In this document: positions 57,544 to 64,000 of the stretch, one piece after another
Layout: each line of letters opens with the position of its first letter
Numbering within the stretch: position 1 is the first letter of the stretch
From: Spirodela intermedia
Lineage: Eukaryota; Streptophyta; Magnoliopsida; Alismatales; Araceae
Direction of reading: 5' to 3'
NCBI GenBank assembly: GCA_902729315.2
Contig: LR746273.1
Location: forward strand, 5,001-69,000
DNA: 64,000 nucleotides
Position numbers and translations under genes: made by a program
Notes under the pieces: model-generated
Told to the model about the DNA's origin: nothing
Seen by the model: only the letters and a program-made list of their open reading frames with translations
Database searches by the model: none

Positions 57544-60500
57544 ATGGAGGAGGAGATAAAATCCGAGTTCCTGAGGAGCGGCTTCTCCCTCTCCGATGAA
57601 GGCCAGGTCCTTCAGCAATGTACCGTCATCTTCCTTCGTCTCCTTTCGCCCTTTATTTCCGCGGGAAAATTGACGGGGAAAGTTTGGGCGTCGATGTCAA
57701 CCTTATTTTCGTCTTCCTGGCTTATACGTCCAGGTCTGGCGTTCTGCATCAACCACAGCCTTAGCCCGTCAGATCTCGTTTCTCACTGGGAGGTCTACTA
57801 TCTTAACAGGTAAGCTCGAAGCCATCGCTTCCAAGGAGCCTATGTTGTTTCAAGTGAAGTGTACCATCTTCCTCCATTTTTGTATCCTCTCTAGACGCCT
57901 TACGTATACTTTATCGTTTAAACGATCTCATTTGACAGATAAGTAGGCTCTACTGTAGGTGCTTTTACATGGATTACCAGATGAATCTTGTGGCATTAGG
58001 GATATGCAGCCTAGCACATGCGACTCTCTTCATATGAAACTTAACTGCAGTTGTACAAAATATTCTAGATCTTCTGGCCACCAGACACGAGATATTCTGC
58101 AAAATTGTTTTCAGGCGCCTACAAGTGCAACTGGTCGTTACGTTGATCCCGTAGATGATGTGATGTTTGGTTTTTGTTGGGTAGATCAACGAATGGGATT
58201 CAAGCAAGCTATGTTACTCCTAGATAAGATGCGATCTTTGATTTGTGCTGGGTCGATTAACCCTCGAGGTTCAAATTGGGTCTGCTAATCCTGGATATGT
58301 GCTTTGATTTATGTTGGTCTTGAATATGGGATTCATGTTCATATGATGTGAATCTTGAAGGAAAATTACTTCGAGTGTCAGTACGACCTTGCCAAATTGC
58401 AGAATTACTTGTAGTTCTTTTTACCATCTACTCTTGTACATCATGGCCTTGGTTGACTACTGAGATGGTTATTTTGACAGTTTTTCGCTGGATCTTTTTT
58501 AATTTTTATTTCTTTTCCCATGCATTCCATGGAAAAAGGACCCACTGGGTAAGTGATTTGACAATGGAACATGCCATTGGGTAAGTGATTTAAACTTCAA
58601 GAAAACAAAACCGATATAATATATTACCCTATAGCACTTCAATAATTTTGGATGTTTTAGGCCCTTTATTTATCATTTCAAGAAAGAAAACTGTTGGAGT
58701 TGAGGGTTCTGATGGATTTTTTTCTTGATTAAGATTAAAAAATGGGATTAAATTTATGTTTAAGTAAAGTTGACTGCGAGCTAAAACGTTTTCCTAATGT
58801 CCAAATTTTATGCTAGTTATCATTGGTCGAGTGAATGGACCTTCAGAGAATCTGAATGGGAAATTAGGATGTCCCATTCAAATTTTCTATTAGAACCATC
58901 CGGTTTGAATCTGAATGGGACATCCTCTTTTACATTCAGTTTCACAAGTGTAGATATTTTCGTTGTAAATAATAGATACCTCCGGAAACTTTATCCTGGA
59001 AAACAGTTGACTGACATTCTGAGCGCAGGAATTGCAAGAGGGTTTCAACTTTCCATGAAGGAAAGATAGGATTAATAAAGAATCTCATGGCTCCATGTTG
59101 GAAGCTTGAATATGATTTTAAACCAAGTCAATCAACCAGTGTACAGCCAGTGTGCTTTGAGTTTTGTGACATTTGAATTAGGAACACAAAATTCCATCAA
59201 GTTTTCATGATTTACTGAGTATTATGTAAAACTTATTGAATCACGCTTATGTATCAGCAAAATTTACCTTGGGGGATATCTGCTAGTGCAATGAAGGTGG
59301 TAGAAAAGTTAATCAATAGATAATGGAAGATGAAAGAGAGAATAAGAGAGAGAGTAAGGAAGGACAGGGAGAAGAAGAGGAGAACAAGTGGAGACATTCA
59401 AGGGTGGAGGAGGATAAATAAGAGAATGAATTAACATTAAGCAGAAAGAAGCATGGTCCAACGTTTTTCTGATTTATGCTTCATGACAGTGTTATTTTTT
59501 TTCAATTCGCAATCCACTTGATCCCATTAACATGGTCGTGATCAGGATGAAAAATCTAACCAGCGGGTCCAATGTTCAATACTGACCGAACAAACAATAG
59601 CTGCACATCCAGATATTCTTTTTACAGCTAATTGCTGATGACTAGCACTTTCCTAAATTATTCTTGCAATCGTCCTGACAATTTTATTAATCCGATGTCA
59701 GTTAATTTGACCAGACTCAAAAATCAGCTGATTGCAAGTTTATTTATCCTTGTATTTATATGGAGTGTGTATCTGTTGTTGATATCATGTGTACCATATT
59801 TTTTCAGTGATGACTTTTCAAAGAAGCGCTCACCAACTTGTGAAGATGCCACATAAGCTATAATGAAATTTTCCTCTTCATTCTTGTGCTGAATCTTATA
59901 CTTATCATACGTACTCTGTAACATGTATGATTTATTTGTGTAGTCGTGCTCTTATTTCAGGCAGCTAAGTGGGTTTAAGGTCGATTATGCTCACATGAAT
60001 GGTTTTCAATCGCATATTCAGACTGAACAGAAGGAAAACATGATCAGGGAGGAGTCCAGACTGCACATTTACTCCAGTAATGATGTTGACATGTATGTTT
60101 TTAAATGCATAACATTTTATCGTTTCCGTCTGTTCTCTCCAGATTTACAAGATGGATAAAATTGAATCCATGTGTGCAGCTTTAACATCGATAATAACGA
60201 GTTCGAATTCCAAAACGTGTTATTCTGTAACAGGCTTGTCAATGATGAAGATATTGATGCCAAAGAGAGTTTTTCTAACACTCCAGTCTGTCCCTCTGAA
60301 GGACCATATATAGAATCAGACAATATTATGGCAGTATCTGGAACGAATAAGAGGTCTTCAGTCAAGGGATCTAGTGTCAACAGTAACCGCTTGACTCCTT
60401 TTGGGCAGAGGACTAAAAAATTTGTTGTACAGTTGACCTTTAATCCTCAGGATATGGAGAACGGAAAAAGGGAAGATTTTGAAATACAGGACGACAATTT

Positions 60501-63500
60501 CATTAGGAGGGTTAAACCTGGTGAGAGGTGTTCTCTACAAATTTATTGCTCACGGCCTACATCAGGATGTAGGTTCATGTATGATAAGATTGAAGAGAAG
60601 GTATTAACGGTCTGGGCGTTTTTCCTCTTCTAGAAAGTGCATAAGGTAATTGAGCTCTTGGATTTTGTAGTTTGTCTCACTTGAGAACCGCATCAGGAAG
60701 CACATATCTGCATTTGCTGCATCTGGACTTCATGGTGAACCTACAGATGCCAGTTTGGCTTCACAGGTGATTATTTATTTCATGTAAATGGTTATTTTTC
60801 TCGTCCATGGGTCATTTATCTTCTGTGAGATGAGCTAATCATCTGTTGCTTCAACCTTAGTCTAGAGACAGTGTTATTTCTGTTTCAATCATCAGACTTC
60901 GGCAGTGGACATACCGTTAGCTATTCCATCAACCAATTTATTAACTCTTAAATTCCTTTCGTTTTATGGTTTCTTTACAGTGTGATTTCTGTTTCGATGA
61001 TCAGACTTCGGCAGTGGACATACCGTTAGCCATTTCGTCAACCAATTTAGGAATATGATATAGAAGGTCCACAGATCTCAACATAGTATTTATTATTATG
61101 TGGGCTTTTAGGATAGTTCTATATCTGAGTCAAGAATGGTTCTTCGTCCTTCATTCGTCGAGAATAAGAATATGATCCTTCTCGAGTTTGAATTTATTCG
61201 TTTGGCATCTGGGTCTTATATTAATTTTTTTTTCTTTTTTCTTAATCCCATTTCGATCTTTTGTTGGATATAATGAAACATTGGAGTTTGAACAAGGTTC
61301 CAACCAATTGTCTTTTCTAAAAAATGCTTTAATGACTTTGCATAACAGAAAAGCATATTTGCTGTTGGTATGGTTTGCTGTGATGGAGAAGGTCGGCTGA
61401 ACAAGAATTCTGCGTTGTTGCAGGGCTGGTATAGAAAATCCTTTTTTTTTTACTGTTTAGTATATGGCGGTCATACAGATTCTCTTTGTTCATTTTACTT
61501 AAAACTAATTATTCTTATTATAGTTTGGAGCACTCTGGCGGGCAGCGTGTCCGTCTTGATCTCCACAACTTGGTCAACTTTTCCTTATTCCCGGGACAGG
61601 TAATTTATTGCTTACGCAGTAATTAATTTAACCAAACAACGCTAGCAACCACCAGAAAGAGGATTCATTGCGTCAACTGTTTGAATATGAATTCATGGAC
61701 ATTGTTTCTTTTTTCCAGGTTATTGGCGTTGAAGGGCATAATCCCAGTGGTCACTGTTTAATTGTATCCAAAGTGATTGATTTTCTGCCAATTTTTGTCC
61801 CGCCCATCACGCCTTCAGCGAAGAAACAAGTCATGGATAAGGAATATCTTCCTGGATCTATTATTGAAAAAACAAAACTTCTATCCTTGGTATGCGGACA
61901 TCCTGCATTCTTCTGACTGATGGATTGATCGCCATCTTTATAATTGCAGTGTTTTGTAAACTATAAAGAGGCCAGTATATTGCCCGTTTTTGTTTATAAT
62001 GAAATGTACTTCGAAGCTAGGTATTTTTTTGGAGCCTTTTTATATGCAGGTTTTTTATTCCTTTGATTTACCATCTCCTGGCTTGTGCCGCGCACTATAT
62101 TGTCAATTCTCCACGGAATCTGCTTAGCCCTAGTAGAAATGGAGAGTTAGGACTCTCGGAATTAGACTTATGACTGATGGATTGAATTTCGGAAAAATGT
62201 GATCTATTAGTTTCTTGCGAATATGTGCAGATTATTGCGGCAGGTCCTTTTACAACCAGTGATAACTTACTGTTTGAGCCCTTGGCAGACTTACTTGCAT
62301 ATGCAAGTAGGAAACCACCACAATTGCTTATCTTGGTAAGAAGCTGTGCCAGCTTGGTGGAATTATCAACTTTATAACCTCGAGGACTAAATCTCCAATT
62401 GTATTTTCAACTTCCGATAGATGGGGCCTTTCATTGATTCTGAGCATCCCGAAGTTAAAAAAGGAGCTCCTAGTAAGAGCTTTGATGACATCTTTAACGT
62501 GGAAATTATTACAAGGGTTTGTAGTTTCACAATGAGTTGCTTGCTTCGAACTTCAGTTTATTTCTATCTTTACGGCTTCTACATTCTGAAACAGGACTGT
62601 GTCCTATGCTTCCCGTGTTTTTCTGGTTTCATTAATGCAGCTGCAAGATTACGTTGGATTCTTGGGTTCAGCTGTGCGTGTAGTCCTTTTGCCAGCCACA
62701 CGTGATGCTAATCATGACTATGTTTATCCTCAGGTTATTTCCTTGTAGACTCTTTTCTATCATTTTCCTTTATTAGTGAAGTTCTGTGTCAGGATCACTT
62801 CCTTTGTGACATTGCCGTTGTCCTCTGAATTATTCAGCCTGCTTTTGAGATTTTTCCACATGAAGAAATCAAGAATCAGGTCCAATGTTTTTCTTCAATT
62901 TGAATAATGTCTCAGGGAAAAACCCTGACTTTAGTGTTGCGCTAATGGTTCTCATAGTCTTTGACCTATTTTTTATTTGCCAGATAGTCTGTCTTGCAAA
63001 TCCAAGCATGTTTGGTGCAAATGAGGTAACAGATCAACATTTCTCTTTGTTTCCCTTACTCAAATGAGCGCGAATTAATGAACGATAATAGGTTCGTTGA
63101 ACTAATGTATATAATGCGTGGTTCTGATCTTCGTAGTAGTGTTACCAGCCAACTCCATGAGGCTGGGTGATTCTCATTGAGGAGCAACTCCCTCACCATT
63201 ATATGCAGTTTGCGGCTGAGTGATTTAACTATTATTGCCGATTTAACTCTGCGCCATCCGGGTGCTTCTTGTCTGAGCTTTACTTGATTTTCTGCGTCTT
63301 CTTTTCAATTCCAGTGTCTTATGAGAAATGTGTCTCCATATCATCGCTAGGTAAAAGAATAAATCCTCATTGGGGAATTCGTTTTCTTCAATTGGGTTCA
63401 TGGCTTGAAATCGTAGTGGTGCTTCATTTTTTTTTGTTCTTTCCAGGCGTAAATCTGTGGCCAGTGTGGGCTCACTTTCCAACCTTGTATCAGGTAACTG

Positions 63501-63850
63501 TTGGCTGCAATACTGTGGATATCCTCAAACAGCTCAGTAGTGAGGAGATTTCAGTAATGTCACCTGATGTTTCGTCTGGAGATCGGTTGGGGCGACTTGC
63601 TGGTCACGTCTTGAGCCAGCGGAGGTAAGGTTTTTTGGTGACTCGCTTCGTGATGAAGAGAAGCGAGTGCCATGAACGCTAACACTCGACACTAACGGGA
63701 CTTGACTGCCTGGGTTTGGACAGCTTTTATCCTCTGTACCCGCCCTCAGTCGACGTCCCCTTGGATCTATCTCTGGCTCCCGAAGCTTTGGAGATATCTC
63801 TGACCCCGGATATTCTACTGATGCCCTCGGATCTCACTCCTTTCGTCAAG
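57544..63850 (+). CDS. POLA2: DNA polymerase alpha subunit B (partial: 3' end beyond the window)
   Basis: The B subunit ties DNA polymerase alpha to primase in the replication-initiating complex and is needed for lagging-strand priming in the nucleus. Fifteen exons fit in phase: 57544-57619, 57734-57809, 59961-60092, 60234-60600, 60671-60766, 61349-61428, 61524-61599, 61719-61889, 62231-62335, 62421-62516, 62641-62733, 62838-62879, 62984-63025, 63494-63624 and 63724-63850. They encode 570 residues. Homologous blocks are clear: LAFCINHSLSPSDLVSHWEV in exon 2, FPGQ followed by VIGVEGHNPSGHCLIVSKVI in exons 7-8, IIAAGPFTTSDNLLFEPL in exon 9 (start of the inactive phosphoesterase-like domain), and SFYPLYPP in exon 15. 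The last 40-50 residues should follow downstream. Intron 2 is 2.1 kb. A duplicate-rich intron lies between exons 5 and 6, and a missed small exon there cannot be excluded. Confidence 0.9.
60890..61045 (+). repeat. Short tandem duplication inside a POLA2 intron
   Basis: The text TCAGACTTCGGCAGTGGACA with about 50 flanking bases occurs at about 60895-60950 and again at about 61003-61050, in the intron between exons 5 and 6. Each copy follows a pyrimidine-rich stretch ending in CAG, so either could be mistaken for, or act as, a splice acceptor. Skipping both keeps the reading frame. Confidence 0.65.
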
Positions 63851-64000
63851 GTAAATGTGAATTCTACTGGCCAGTCCTCGGCACAATGGCTTGATCTGCC
63901 TCCGTTAAAAGCTTTTTCTTTTTATGACCTTCATTCACAAGCCGGCTGACCGTGGCGTGGAGTCGTGATGTGTCCTAGTTTCTCGGCTCGCACGAGGTTT

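Overview
This window is nuclear DNA of a flowering plant. It carries plant-only families (a DYW-type pentatricopeptide protein, five DUF247 genes, a plastid-type GNAT acetyltransferase), spliced genes with GT-AG introns, plant LINE-1 elements, CCCTAAA plant telomere-type motifs and the plant snRNA promoter motif RTCCCACATCG. I cannot fix the species from the sequence.

Layout. (1) 1-11130: two copies of one LINE-1 element on the + strand. The first is 5'-truncated and preceded by an inverted copy of its own 3' tail. The second is nearly full length, but its ORF1 and ORF2 are broken by stop codons. (2) 11131-14683: a solo LTR with a perfect 5-bp target-site duplication, then an array of 5S-rRNA-derived repeats with poly(A)/CCCTAAA stretches. 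(3) 14684-51052: a heavily rearranged block built from one LTR family (LTRs inserted into older LTRs) and copies of a DUF247 gene. Copy A (14684-22788, +), copy B (31241-38831, +) and copy C (43453-51052, -) each carry an almost identical 423-residue DUF247 protein. B and C are arms of a roughly 7.6-kb inverted repeat with a 4.6-kb loop. A fourth copy, L (26172-30711), lacks the DUF247 gene but contains the duplicated promoter and first codons of the GNAT gene. Two other DUF247 genes (24359-25522, +; 41003-42199, -) are divergent and end before the usual C-terminal membrane anchor. (4) 51388-64000: an ordinary low-repeat gene region with a GNAT acetyltransferase (+), a DYW-class PPR protein (-) and the gene for DNA polymerase alpha subunit B (+, running off the window end). 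The last two are divergent and share a short intergenic promoter region.

How it fits together. The right-hand genes are conserved housekeeping or organelle genes. They border a DUF247 cluster that has grown by segmental duplication and inversion. The GNAT promoter fragment inside copy L shows that the duplicated block came from the edge of this conserved region. The most interesting signals are: the DUF247 cluster in a large near-identical inverted repeat; a U6-like promoter signature (USE, 25 bp, TATA) kept in every full copy of the LTR family; and the captured GNAT promoter. No viral, CRISPR or bacterial features were seen.
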